64,000 bases of DNA from Franconibacter helveticus LMG 23732 (GTDB taxonomy: Bacteria; Pseudomonadota; Gammaproteobacteria; Enterobacterales; Enterobacteriaceae). Below the pieces are notes generated by a model that was given only the letters and a program-made list of their open reading frames with translations, was not told the origin of the DNA and searched no databases. Below are positions 8,388 to 16,798 of the stretch, one piece after another; within the stretch, counting starts at the first letter, position 1; the number at the start of each line of letters is the position of its first letter. The DNA lies in NCBI RefSeq assembly GCF_000463115.2, contig NZ_AWFX01000009.1, positions 62,001-126,000 of the forward strand. The letters run 5' to 3'. A program made the translations under genes and the position numbers.

Positions 8388-9359
8388 TTAGCCAATTTTG
8401 CTGCTCAATTTTCGGTTCTCAGAGTGCATGACTAAATCGCCTTCGGTGACCATCTCAAGCAGGGTTTTAAAATCATGCTGCGATTTATCGATGACGCCGA
8501 AGGAATAATTAATATTAAACGGCTTCTCTGAGTGAAGATTATAATCGTCCAGCCGCGCCTGGAAATCACATAAAAATTTATCGGCATCGGCTTTGCTTTT
8601 ATTTTCAAGCAGGATGGCGAACTGATTGCCGTCTAACCGTCCGGCGGTGTTACCCGGCGGCAGACTTTTTTTCAGGCTGCTGGCGAAAATTTTAATGGCC
8701 CGATCGCCTTCGGCATGCCCCCAGAATTCATTAACAGAAGCAAGATTATTCATGGTGATATAAAGCAGGGAGTAGTCTTTCTTCTGCTCTTTTATTGCAG
8801 CGAACTGTTTTTCGCCCGCCTGAAAAAAACCGCGGCGGTTCGGTAAGCCCGTCAGGCTGTCCGTCATTGCCATGCTGATAATATACAACTCGTCTTCAAC
8901 AATGGCGGCGAGATCTAACAGCGTATTAACGTTTGTGGGTGAAAAGTCGCGGGGCAGGGTGTCGATAATACAGATCGTGCCGGCAATGGCGCCGCCGGGT
9001 AAACGCACCGGACAGCCTGCGTAGAAACGTATTTTCGGCTCGCCGGTAACGAGTGGGTTATCAAAAAAACGCGGGTCGGTGCTGGCATCCGTCACCACGA
9101 ATACCCCTTCCTGCAAAATGGCGTGGGCGCAAAAAGAGACATCCCGCCGCGTTTCGCGCAGCTGGAAACCATTGGTAGAGATCATCCACTGTCTGTCGCG
9201 GTCAAGAATAGTGATAAGGGCGGTGGGCACGCCAAAAACCGTGCTGGCAAGACGCGTCAGGCGATCCAGCCTTTCCATGTCTTTTTTATCGAGCAGGTCG
9301 GCCATATATAGCGCCTGTAGACGCTCTTTTTCATTCGCGGGTTTTTGTGGGAAAAGCAT
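8388..9359 (-). CDS. GAF domain protein with degenerate GGDEF domain
   Basis: 323 aa. Residues about 25-160 form a GAF-like sensor (VFGVPTALITILDRDRQW, VSFCAHAILQ, FYAGCPV); 165-323 is a GGDEF fold beginning TDSLTGLPNRRGFF. The catalytic signature reads DGNQF (243-247) instead of GGDEF, and the metal-binding Asp positions in the upstream ITMNNLASVN stretch are lost. A diguanylate cyclase is therefore unlikely; a GTP/c-di-GMP-binding effector or a redox/ligand sensor is possible. Single gene, no signal peptide or membrane segment. Confidence 0.82.
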   Translation of the reverse strand: MLFPQKPANEKERLQALYMADLLDKKDMERLDRLTRLASTVFGVPTALITILDRDRQWMISTNGFQLRETRRDVSFCAHAILQEGVFVVTDASTDPRFFDNPLVTGEPKIRFYAGCPVRLPGGAIAGTICIIDTLPRDFSPTNVNTLLDLAAIVEDELYIISMAMTDSLTGLPNRRGFFQAGEKQFAAIKEQKKDYSLLYITMNNLASVNEFWGHAEGDRAIKIFASSLKKSLPPGNTAGRLDGNQFAILLENKSKADADKFLCDFQARLDDYNLHSEKPFNINYSFGVIDKSQHDFKTLLEMVTEGDLVMHSENRKLSSKIG

Positions 9360-9636
9360 ATAACCCCCTCATCATGAAAATAAATCTAAAATATATTTTG
9401 CCAGCGTGGTTGGGATAACAACGTTGCCTGTTAATAGTTTAGCATTTCTTATTGATAGCGTGGCGTCGCGGTTTTAAACAAGGCTTTTTTGCGGGCGCGC
9501 TATTTTTACTATAGCGGTAAAAAAGCGACCCGCCATAACCCTCTGTCTTTCAGCCTGGCGGGCGTTAAGATGAGAAGAAAACGAGTCGGAGCAGGCGTTA
9601 TCATTAGAAAGCTAACAATTTTATAGGCTGGGCAAC

Positions 9637-10086
9637 TTATTTGATTACCCGTTTTCGTCGGCTTCGTTCCGGCCCAATTATCTCTCCCTGGTGGTTGCGC
9701 ACGACAATTTTCGCAACTGGCGCGTCGGTTTCGTTATCCACCAGAATCGAGTGCGTTTCGCCTGGATGAAATAAGTTCTCTTCTCCCCACTGGCGTAAAC
9801 AGACGATAAGCGGAAATAAAGCGCGCCCTTTTTCCGTCAGCACATATTGCTGGTAAGCGCTACCGTCTGAGGCGGGTCTGAGAGCGAAAATATCTTCATC
9901 AACCAACTTTTTTAGCCGGCTGGTCAGGATGTTTTTCGCCGCCAGGGTGCTTTTTTGAAAATCTGAAAAGCGGGTAACACCGTCAAATGCGTCCCGCACC
10001 AGCATCAACGCCCATTTATCGCCCAGTATGGCGCTGGCGCGGGCGACAGGGCATTCCGTATTAATAAATGTCGCTTCGTAATTCAT
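9637..10086 (-). CDS. HxlR-type transcriptional regulator
   Basis: 149 aa. CPVARASAILGDKWALMLVRDAF, the helix-turn-helix FSDFQKSTLAAKNILTSRLKKLV, and the wing QQYVLTEKGRALFPLI identify an HxlR regulator, here with a longer basic C-terminus (ERSRRKRVIK). It is divergent from an MFS transporter gene, and the shared region carries a perfect palindrome plus a repeated 19-mer, so repression of the exporter is likely. Confidence 0.85.
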   Translation of the reverse strand: MNYEATFINTECPVARASAILGDKWALMLVRDAFDGVTRFSDFQKSTLAAKNILTSRLKKLVDEDIFALRPASDGSAYQQYVLTEKGRALFPLIVCLRQWGEENLFHPGETHSILVDNETDAPVAKIVVRNHQGEIIGPERSRRKRVIK

Positions 10087-10158
10087 CTCTCTTCTCCGGC
10101 GTTGGTCTGGCGCTGCGGGTATCCGTTATATCGGGCAGGCAGCAGTATCATAAATAAT

Positions 10159-10213
10159 CTTGTTGCATTTTGAAACCGGTCAGGCTAAAACCATCTTGTT
10201 TCAATTTGAAACC
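10159..10213. promoter_or_regulatory. Candidate operator repeats between hxlR and MFS gene
   Basis: Two related 19-mers begin CTTGTT and end TTTGAAACC (10159-10177 and 10195-10213), 36 bp apart. The second contains the perfect palindrome GTTTCAATTTGAAAC (10198-10212). They lie directly before the transporter's ribosome site, where a repressor would block transcription. Confidence 0.5.
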
Positions 10214-10226
10214 ACAGGAGCCGTTT

Positions 10227-11426
10227 ATGTCTGTTACCTCGCACAGCGCCTGCGCTTTGCCTTACCGCGCGCCGGGCTGGCTGATCCTGCTTTTCTCCGT
10301 TGCCAGCGGCCTTGCCGTGGCGAATGTCTATTTTGCGCAGCCGTTGCTGGCCTCGATGGCGGCGGATCTGCATGTTTCGACGCAGGCTATCGGCTCGGTC
10401 GTGACCGTAACGCAGGCCGGGTATGCCGTTGGGCTGCTTTTACTGGTGCCGCTCGGCGATCTTATCGACCGACGCTGGCTTATCAGCGCAATGATGTTCG
10501 CCGCTTCGCTTGCCTTAACGGTCGTGGGTTTCTCCGGCGCGTTTTCCGCGCTGCTGGTCGGCATGCTGGCGACAGGGCTGATGGCGGTCGTTGTACAGGT
10601 TTTTGTCGCCAGCGCATCGGCGCTCTCGCCGCCGGGTGAAAGGGGAAAAGCGGTAGGCGCCGTCACGGGCGGCATTGTGCTCGGGATTTTACTGGCCCGC
10701 CTCGCCGCAGGCGCGCTGGCGGACCTCGCTGGCTGGCGGGCCATTTATCGGCTTTCGGCCGCGCTTATTTTCATCATGGCGGTGGTTTTATGGCGCGTTT
10801 TACCGTCGCAGAAAGCCCATGCGCAGAAGCGCGGTTATCGCCAGATACTCCTTTCTGTTATGCAATTATGGATAACTGTGCGGGTGCTCCGTGTGCGGGC
10901 GGTACTGGCCATGCTTATTTTCATGAGCTTCAGCCTGTTATGGACCGGGCTGGTATTGCCGCTTAGCGCTGCGCCCTGGTTTTTCAGCCATACGCAGATT
11001 GGCTTGTTTGGCCTTGCGGGAGTGGCCGGGGCGCTGGCCGCCCTGAAAGCCGGGCGCTGGGCCGACAGGGGATATGGCGAGCGAACATCGGGCCTGGCGC
11101 TCTTTATACTCGTTGTCTCATGGCTACCAGTAAGTATGGCGGGGTCGTCCATGTTGCTGCTTATTGTCGGCATTGTGCTGCTCGACTTTGCCGTCCAGGC
11201 GGTGCATGTCACTAATCAAAGCCTGATTTTTGCCGCCCGACCAGAGGCCGCCAGCCGGCTGGTTGGCGCCTATATGGTGTTTTATTCCGCCGGCAGCGGC
11301 GCGGGCGCGTTGCTGGCAACAATGACCTATGACCGCTGGGGATGGGCGGGAGTCTGCCTGACTGGCGCGTTGGTCAGCCTGTCGGCATTTATCTTTTGGC
11401 TTCTTACCCGTTATAGTGGCAAGTAA
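10227..11426 (+). CDS. MFS drug-efflux-type transporter
   Basis: About 399 aa with 12 hydrophobic segments. ANVYFAQPLLASMAADL and the loop VPLGDLIDRRWL between helices 2 and 3 are typical of DHA1-type major facilitator exporters. The ATG at 10227 (MSVTSHSAC) has AGGAG nearby; the frame extends upstream to 10170 through the operator. The divergent HxlR regulator suggests induction by its substrate, which cannot be read from sequence. Confidence 0.83.
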   Translation: MSVTSHSACALPYRAPGWLILLFSVASGLAVANVYFAQPLLASMAADLHVSTQAIGSVVTVTQAGYAVGLLLLVPLGDLIDRRWLISAMMFAASLALTVVGFSGAFSALLVGMLATGLMAVVVQVFVASASALSPPGERGKAVGAVTGGIVLGILLARLAAGALADLAGWRAIYRLSAALIFIMAVVLWRVLPSQKAHAQKRGYRQILLSVMQLWITVRVLRVRAVLAMLIFMSFSLLWTGLVLPLSAAPWFFSHTQIGLFGLAGVAGALAALKAGRWADRGYGERTSGLALFILVVSWLPVSMAGSSMLLLIVGIVLLDFAVQAVHVTNQSLIFAARPEAASRLVGAYMVFYSAGSGAGALLATMTYDRWGWAGVCLTGALVSLSAFIFWLLTRYSGK

Positions 11427-11463
11427 CCTTTTCATTTTAAAAAGAAATGCAGGAAGCGATGTT

Positions 11464-12027
11464 ATGAACCTGAACGCCCGTTTTTTAGATGACGCAGAGC
11501 AAACAGACCCTTCGGTGCCCGAACACACCGTTAATCCTTTTGCCGAACGCGGCATATTGCGGGCGCGGGTATTGATAGAAAAGGATAACGAGCCGGTGCG
11601 CGTGCTGCGTATTTTTGTGGGTACGGATGAGCAAGGTTTTCTGCTTGAGCAATGCTTCAGCAAGCTTTTAATGAACCAGGAAACGCTGGCTATTCTTTAC
11701 GGCCAGCACGTGCATCTGTTTGACATGGCGTCGCATCGGGTTGTAAGCCATTTTCTGGGTGATTATGTCTGCAATATTTATCCGGTTCCCGATCCCTTTT
11801 CGCCGCTATTGAGCGAATCATTTCTGGCGGCCACATTTTGCTATACGTTTTTAATCAGCATCCGGCAGGGCGTTGTATGGCGTTCTGGGCAGTGCGCCAT
11901 AGACGGCGTGATTATCGACGAGATTGCAGGAAACGTTATTCATGGTTCAGGCGAATGGGACCCGCCAGGCGGCTGGCGGCCCTTTATGCTGTCGCTGGAC
12001 ACCGGGAAAGCAATAAAAGAAGCGTGA
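11464..12027 (+). CDS. Hypothetical protein downstream of the MFS gene
   Basis: About 187 aa from ATG 11464 (MNLNARFLDD), which has GGAAG upstream. No family is recognised. It has mixed alpha/beta composition, a hydrophobic stretch around SFLAATFCYTFLISI that is too short for a convincing membrane protein, and ends GGWRPFMLSLDTGKAIKEA. It is 37 nt after the transporter and may be cotranscribed. Codon use looks native. Confidence 0.6.
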   Translation: MNLNARFLDDAEQTDPSVPEHTVNPFAERGILRARVLIEKDNEPVRVLRIFVGTDEQGFLLEQCFSKLLMNQETLAILYGQHVHLFDMASHRVVSHFLGDYVCNIYPVPDPFSPLLSESFLAATFCYTFLISIRQGVVWRSGQCAIDGVIIDEIAGNVIHGSGEWDPPGGWRPFMLSLDTGKAIKEA

Positions 12028-12144
12028 AACAGGCGCGTCGGGAGAGCATTCAGCCCGGCTGAGAACACGACCACCCCAAAACCCGTTAATAAAAAAGGGC
12101 TTTCTGGATAACGTTCTCAACCGGGATAAAGCAGGGAGGGGGCG

Positions 12145-12423
12145 TCAGATATCGTCCATGGTATGGTCAACGACAATTTCCAGCGTTTTACGCAGAACAT
12201 CGCCTTTAATAACATCACGGGTAGATTCAATTTCGCTAATCAGGCGCAAAATTATCGCTTTATGAGTAAGCGGTTCTTCTGCGGCAAGTATAGTGCGGAT
12301 TACAGCGCCAAGAATAGTGGCTTCCTCGGCCAGCATATCGCCGGCATTACGGAAGTAATCCGTTAGCGCCCTATCAGGCAGCTCTGCGTAAACTTCTGAT
12401 TTCTCAAGCATAACCTGGCTCAT
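12145..12423 (-). CDS. ariR: Biofilm/acid-response regulator AriR (YmgB)
   Basis: 92 aa. LPDRALTDYFRNAGDMLAEE and the end VIKGDVLRKTLEIVVDHTMDDI match E. coli AriR (YmgB) closely. In E. coli this small dimeric protein acts, through the Rcs system, to lower curli and raise colanic acid, and contributes to acid resistance. It is the last gene of a three-gene leftward operon ycgZ-ymgA-ariR; the fourth E. coli gene, ymgC, is absent here. Start is 12423, or 12411 by alignment to E. coli. Confidence 0.9.
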   Translation of the reverse strand: MSQVMLEKSEVYAELPDRALTDYFRNAGDMLAEEATILGAVIRTILAAEEPLTHKAIILRLISEIESTRDVIKGDVLRKTLEIVVDHTMDDI

Positions 12424-12463
12424 GTGCTCATACCATCATTCAATCAATTGTAATAAGATGCGG

Positions 12464-12763
12464 TCAGTGTTTTTTACCGGCATCCGACTTTTGGCTTTTC
12501 TCAAAGAGGGAATGCACATTGTCATGCGTCCACTCTTTGTTTTCCCGAAGGTTATTACGCTGCCCGGCCAGCATGCGCGCGCCAATCTCAGCAATAACGC
12601 TGCTAATGGCTTTGCGCCTCTGGCTGTCTGCTTCTTTTGCTTCCATCGCCCGCAGTCTTGAGATCAGGGCCTTGAAGTTTATCGGGCCTTTTTCCTTTAA
12701 AAGGGATAAAACCGCCTCGCCAATAATCTCATCTGTCAGTTGTTCTGTTTCACTTCTGTTCAT
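12464..12763 (-). CDS. ymgA: Rcs connector protein YmgA
   Basis: About 99 aa. IIGEAVLSLLKEKGPINFKALISRLRAMEAKEAD aligns with E. coli YmgA (GQAVLQILRMK..., LLVMKSAEED), with a longer charged C-terminus. In E. coli YmgA promotes Rcs phosphorelay signalling. The ATG at 12763 is preferred over a GTG at 12784. It sits between ycgZ and ariR in the operon repressed by BluR in E. coli. Confidence 0.82.
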   Translation of the reverse strand: MNRSETEQLTDEIIGEAVLSLLKEKGPINFKALISRLRAMEAKEADSQRRKAISSVIAEIGARMLAGQRNNLRENKEWTHDNVHSLFEKSQKSDAGKKH

Positions 12764-12931
12764 AAATGCGTCTCTGATTGCCACACTTTCCCGCCCAGGA
12801 AAGTGGATAAAATCAGTTTTCAGGTGGACCAGTCCACTGAAAATTGCCAGACTTTTTCGTCGTCGGCAATATTATCCCCGCCAGGATTGACTTGAATAAC
12901 CCGAAAATCTGTTACTGATAACCTTCTTAAA

Positions 12932-13171
12932 TTAGCGGTCGAATAACAAGCCAATAAGCGTGTTGTAATGCGCTTCTTCTTCCTGATCTGCTGCAAGTTC
13001 CAGTCGGCTAAGCAGTTTGGTGCAAATCGCTTTGCGGTTCAGGCTGCGGCCGTCGCTAAGAATTTCCACAACAATTTGACCTAACGTTTCCTGCTGAGTA
13101 GGGAGGGTCGCCTTGTTAAAATAGCGGGCAATGGCATTCGCTGTATCCGGAATATAACCGTTCTGCTGCAT
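12932..13171 (-). CDS. ycgZ: Rcs connector protein YcgZ
   Basis: 79 aa, close to E. coli YcgZ: AIARYFNKATLPTQQETLGQ, LNRKAICTKLLSRLE and the ending HYNTLIGLLF. First gene of the leftward operon. GGAGGAAGG precedes the ATG. In E. coli the operon is repressed by BluR and released by BluF under blue light and cold. The upstream region carries a TTGTACA/TGTACAA inverted repeat at 13239-13259. Confidence 0.92.
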   Translation of the reverse strand: MQQNGYIPDTANAIARYFNKATLPTQQETLGQIVVEILSDGRSLNRKAICTKLLSRLELAADQEEEAHYNTLIGLLFDR

Positions 13172-13238
13172 TTGTCCTTCCTCCAGGTAAACATTAACAA
13201 GCTAACTAATGTGTAGAAGTATACAAATCTGCGTTAAC

Positions 13239-13259
13239 TTGTACATCAAAATTGTACAA
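13239..13259. promoter_or_regulatory. Probable BluR operator upstream of ycgZ
   Basis: Inverted repeat TTGTACA, 7 bp, TGTACAA, placed about 70-90 bp before the ycgZ start and hence likely over its promoter. TGTACA is the half-site seen with MerR-family light-response regulators such as LitR/CarH; assignment to BluR is inference. Confidence 0.6.
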
Positions 13260-13339
13260 AAATTTGCGTTACTCTTAGCCTTTTATTAATTAAATGTTTA
13301 CATTCAGCCCGTTACGATGAAAAAAAATTGTAAACGCAT

Positions 13340-13379
13340 GGGTTGTACAACCCGTTTTCGCCCCTTACCCCTGTACAGG
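13340..13379. promoter_or_regulatory. Two further TGTACA palindromes between ycgZ and bluF
   Basis: GGGTTGTACAACCC (13340-13353) and CCTGTACAGG (13370-13379) are perfect palindromes in the ycgZ-bluF gap. Together with 13239-13259 they suggest several BluR sites controlling both directions. Confidence 0.5.
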
Positions 13380-13554
13380 TAAGAAGAAAGTAGTATTTGC
13401 TGGCTGTGCAAAAAAGAAAATCATCCCTTCGGTTTTCAATCTATCCGGCCGCCATGACAAAACGACGAACGGGGCTTCTGTGCTAATCACTACAAGACCT
13501 TAAGAAAGGCTTCTGTTATGGTGGCGTCTCATACACCTATTCACTGGAGCAATC

Positions 13555-14775
13555 ATGCTCACCACTATCATTTACCGAAGCCATATTTGCGACGACGTTC
13601 CGGTTAAAAAACTGGAGGAGATGGTAGCCACAGCTAATCTGAAAAATGGCGAAACCGGCGTTACGGGCATTCTGCTTTTCAACGGCACGCACTTTTTTCA
13701 GCTGCTTGAAGGCCCGGAAGAGGGTGTTCTGGAGATTTATAACCACATCTGCGAAGACGCCCGTCATTACAATATCGTTGAGCTGTTGCGCGACTACGCG
13801 CCTTCGCGGCGTTTCGGTAAAGCGGGCATGGAGCTGTTTGATCTGCGCGAGTACGACAGCGATGAAGTACTGCAACATGTGCTTGATAAAGGCACCTCGA
13901 AGTACCAGTTAACCTATGACGATCGCGCGTTGCAGTTTTTCCGCACCTTCGTTGAGGCACGAGAAAAAGAAAACTATTTCGAGATCCCGCCTGGCTACGC
14001 CTGGGATTTTATTCCCGACGGCAAGGCCATCAAGCCTGAAAATCTGATTATCGATAACGCCGCCGATTGCAGCTTTGCTTTTCAGCCGATAATCGACCCG
14101 CTGGCGCAGGAGATCGTCTCGCTGGAAGCGTTGATCCGCACCCCGTCCGGCGACGCGCCGCGCGCTTATTTTGAGAATCTCTCAGAACTGGCCATTTATG
14201 AGGCTGATCTGCAAAGCAAAAAAGTGGCTTTCGCTATGGCCCGCGCGCTGAACCTCGGCGAGCAAATGCTTTCCGTCAACCTGTTGCCGATGACGCTGGT
14301 TAAAGTGCCGGGCGCCGTCAGCTTCCTGCTTGATGCTATCGAAGCTAACGGGCTGGTGCCCGATCAGATAATCGTTGAGTTCACCGAAAGCGAGGTCATT
14401 TCGCGTCTCGATGACTTCACCGACGCGGTAAAATTACTGAAAGCCGCCGGCATTCAGGTTGCTATCGACCACTTTGGCGCAGGCTTCGCCGGGCTGTCGC
14501 TGCTGGCGCAGTTCCAGCCGGATCGCATTAAAATCAACCGCGCTTTGATTAAAGATGTACACAAAAGCGGCCCCCGGCAGGCCATTATCCAGGGGATTAT
14601 TAAAAGCTGCGCTTCGCTGGAAATTTCCGTTTGCGCCGTCGGCGTGGAAAAGGCGGAAGAGTGGATGTGGCTTGAATCGGCTGGCATCGCGTTGTTCCAG
14701 GGACACCTGTTCGCACGCCCTGAAGTTGGCGGCATTCCCGCCGTCGCCTGGCCGGAAAAACGCTCCGGCTTCTGA
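13555..14775 (+). CDS. bluF: Blue-light sensor BluF (BLUF-EAL)
   Basis: 406 aa. The BLUF domain (1 to about 95) has the flavin-site residues Tyr7, Asn31 and Gln49 at the classical positions. Residues about 150-400 form an EAL domain that is degenerate: the usual DDFG is DHFG and the usual KID is KIN. As in E. coli BluF it should not hydrolyse c-di-GMP but should bind and antagonise BluR when lit. GGAG precedes the ATG. It is followed in the same direction by bluR, the E. coli order. Confidence 0.95.
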   Translation: MLTTIIYRSHICDDVPVKKLEEMVATANLKNGETGVTGILLFNGTHFFQLLEGPEEGVLEIYNHICEDARHYNIVELLRDYAPSRRFGKAGMELFDLREYDSDEVLQHVLDKGTSKYQLTYDDRALQFFRTFVEAREKENYFEIPPGYAWDFIPDGKAIKPENLIIDNAADCSFAFQPIIDPLAQEIVSLEALIRTPSGDAPRAYFENLSELAIYEADLQSKKVAFAMARALNLGEQMLSVNLLPMTLVKVPGAVSFLLDAIEANGLVPDQIIVEFTESEVISRLDDFTDAVKLLKAAGIQVAIDHFGAGFAGLSLLAQFQPDRIKINRALIKDVHKSGPRQAIIQGIIKSCASLEISVCAVGVEKAEEWMWLESAGIALFQGHLFARPEVGGIPAVAWPEKRSGF

Positions 14776-14966
14776 ACCTCTTTAACATCTCTGATGTATG
14801 TCACAGGCTGCTGATGAAAAAATCAGCAGCTTTTCATAACCCCCGTTACACTCATTGAGGCTATAGTTGTATCGCTGCGGCGAAAGGCTGTACATATTCA
14901 CGCCAGCCTGTGCTTTTCCGCTCGCGGCAAGTTCAAAAAATGAGCTGAATAATGAAAGATTTACAG

Positions 14967-14993
14967 TTGTACAAGAAAAAATGATTTGTACAA
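14967..14993. promoter_or_regulatory. Tandem TTGTACAA sites before bluR
   Basis: Two perfect TTGTACAA palindromes at 14967-14974 and 14986-14993 lie 60-85 bp before the likely bluR start. A partial site CTGTACA is at 14888, and another TTGTACAA lies within bluR at 15279-15286. Suggests autoregulation by BluR. Confidence 0.5.
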
Positions 14994-15052
14994 GAAGTAC
15001 AGATTGGTTAGGTTGAGACATGGACGTATCAGGTTTGATTATGAGTGAGTTA

Positions 15053-15784
15053 ATGGCCTTTTACAGTATTGGCGAAGTCGCCGAACGATGCGGAATAAAT
15101 CCAGTGACGCTGCGCGCATGGCAGCGGCGCTATGGATTGCTTAAACCTCAGCGTAGCGAAGGCGGTCATCGTCAGTTTGATGAGGCTGATATTCAGCGTA
15201 TCGAAGAGATAAAACGCTGGGTGGAGAGCGGCGTGCCGGTTGGCAAAGTCAGGGCGCTGCTGGAAAAAAATACCTTAGTTGTACAAGACGACTGGGTCGC
15301 GCAGCAGGAGGAGATGATGGCGGTGCTGCGTCATGTCCGGCCAGCCAAATTACGCACCGCAATCATTGCGCTGGGGCGGGAACATTCAGCAGATGCGCTT
15401 ATCGATCATATCCTCGTGCCTGTCCGCCAGCGGCTGAACCTCGATCAGAACACTGCTCGCACCATGTCCAGCATGCTTGACGGCGTGCTTATCGATTATG
15501 CGGCCTCCTGTCTTGCTGAAGCGCGCAGGAAAGCCGGTAAAGAAGCGCTGCTGATTGGCTGGGATAGCGAAGACCGCACCCGGCTGTGGCTGGAAGCCTG
15601 GCGGCTTTCGCAAAAAGGGTGGCACATCGACGTCATGGCGGAACCGCTGGATTCGCCTCGCCCTGAACTGTTTCCCGGCCAGCAGCTTTTCCTCTGGACA
15701 GGCAAAGCGCTTTCTCGCCGCCAGCAGGAGCAACTTACCCACTGGCAGGAGCAAGGCTACACCGTCGCTTTCCACGGCGCATAA
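15053..15784 (+). CDS. bluR: MerR-type repressor BluR
   Basis: About 243 aa from ATG 15053 ([18 protein letters not shown]), matching the E. coli BluR start and length; in-frame ATGs at 15020 and 15041 would extend it. The MerR helix-turn-helix reads [21 protein letters not shown], and the C-terminal half resembles the cobalamin-binding-type domain of light-sensing MerR proteins. In E. coli it represses ycgZ-ymgA-ariR and is removed by light-activated BluF. Multiple TTGTACAA palindromes in the region are its probable sites. Confidence 0.95.
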   Translation: MAFYSIGEVAERCGINPVTLRAWQRRYGLLKPQRSEGGHRQFDEADIQRIEEIKRWVESGVPVGKVRALLEKNTLVVQDDWVAQQEEMMAVLRHVRPAKLRTAIIALGREHSADALIDHILVPVRQRLNLDQNTARTMSSMLDGVLIDYAASCLAEARRKAGKEALLIGWDSEDRTRLWLEAWRLSQKGWHIDVMAEPLDSPRPELFPGQQLFLWTGKALSRRQQEQLTHWQEQGYTVAFHGA

Positions 15785-15789
15785 TCTGA

Positions 15790-15813
15790 AAAAGGATGCC
15801 CGGGCATCCTTTT
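15790..15813 (+). terminator. Terminator of bluR
   Basis: AAAAGGATGCCC pairs perfectly with GGGCATCCTTTT directly after the bluR stop. Being symmetrical it could also work for the converging SDR gene. Confidence 0.88.
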
Positions 15814-15895
15814 ACCGTTCCCTGATTTTCAGTCTCGCTGCGTCGTCAGCACCTTCTCACCCTGAACAGCCTCTGGATGCGCGCCGCGATCGCGT

Positions 15896-16633
15896 TCAGC
15901 TCTGCGGCAAGGTAATGCCCGTTATCTGCGCCAGGTTTTCGATAAGCGCGTTCTGAAAGGCTTCATCGTGCGCGGCGGCGTGGGGCGTGCGCCGTTTTTG
16001 ATGATGCCAGTAGCCGCCGCTGTTCAGCGCTTCAGCGTCATCGCTTACCGCCAGCCATTCCTGAGTCAGGTGACCCAGCCGCAAATCGTCGGGCGCGCCC
16101 GCGCCGCCCATTTTTGTCGGCACCCAGCCTGGATCAACGGCGTTGCAGATAACGTCCGGCCAGCGCCGGGCGAGCGCCATTGTCAGCGCGGTGATAAACA
16201 GCTTGCTGTCGGAATAGGATGCAGACTCCCGCGCGCCTGTCCAGTCCACGTTTTCCAGGCGCGGCTGGCCGTTCAGGTGCATGCCGCTGCTGAGATAAAT
16301 CAGGCGGTCGGGTCTGGCTATCAGCGCCGTCAGCACGTAAGGCGCCACCACGTTTACCGGTACAATCTGCGGCCCGGAATATACTCCCGCGTTATGAATA
16401 ACGGCGTTCATCTGCCCCGTGCGGTTTACCTGCTCAGCCACTTCCTGGGTGGCGTTCAGGTCACTTAAGTCGCCCACCACCACCTGCGCGCCCTGGTCCA
16501 CCAGCGATTGAACCGCCTCAAGACGCTGAGGACTTCGCACATGCACCACCACATCGTGACCGGCGGCCAGCAAGTTTTCCGCTGCGCCGTAGCCCAGGCC
16601 GTCGGCCGAGCCGGTAATAAAAATTCGCGCCAT
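15896..16633 (-). CDS. Short-chain dehydrogenase/reductase
   Basis: 245 aa SDR. The cofactor loop TGSADGLG is at the N-terminus, NAG at about 82-84, and the catalytic YSDSK near 140-144, with an upstream YLSSGMH providing the Ser. Substrate unknown. It lies alone between the bluR terminator and the GAPDH gene and does not show a family-specific tail. Confidence 0.82.
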   Translation of the reverse strand: MARIFITGSADGLGYGAAENLLAAGHDVVVHVRSPQRLEAVQSLVDQGAQVVVGDLSDLNATQEVAEQVNRTGQMNAVIHNAGVYSGPQIVPVNVVAPYVLTALIARPDRLIYLSSGMHLNGQPRLENVDWTGARESASYSDSKLFITALTMALARRWPDVICNAVDPGWVPTKMGGAGAPDDLRLGHLTQEWLAVSDDAEALNSGGYWHHQKRRTPHAAAHDEAFQNALIENLAQITGITLPQS

Positions 16634-16761
16634 TTCACCCTCTGCGTTATTCAGTTAATGCTCATGGGTAGTATAGAGCGGGCTGTGATGGGGGATGTGG
16701 CCATGCGAGCACTCAGCGATATAGCGCTTTTTGCCAGGCGGCGCAAAAGCTAAAAAGAGTA

Positions 16762-16785
16762 CGCCGCCCGAAGGCGGCGGTTTTA
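16762..16785 (-). terminator. Terminator of the GAPDH gene
   Basis: Read on the - strand: CGCCGCC, a TTCG tetraloop, GGCGGCG, then a T-rich run. It lies just past the stop of the GAPDH gene. Confidence 0.7.
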
Positions 16786-16798
16786 TTTATCTGCGCTG

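Noticed and set aside
9529-9562. CCCGCCA...TGGCGGG inverted repeat before the GAF gene
   Set aside because: Long loop and no T run; neither a convincing terminator nor a placed operator.
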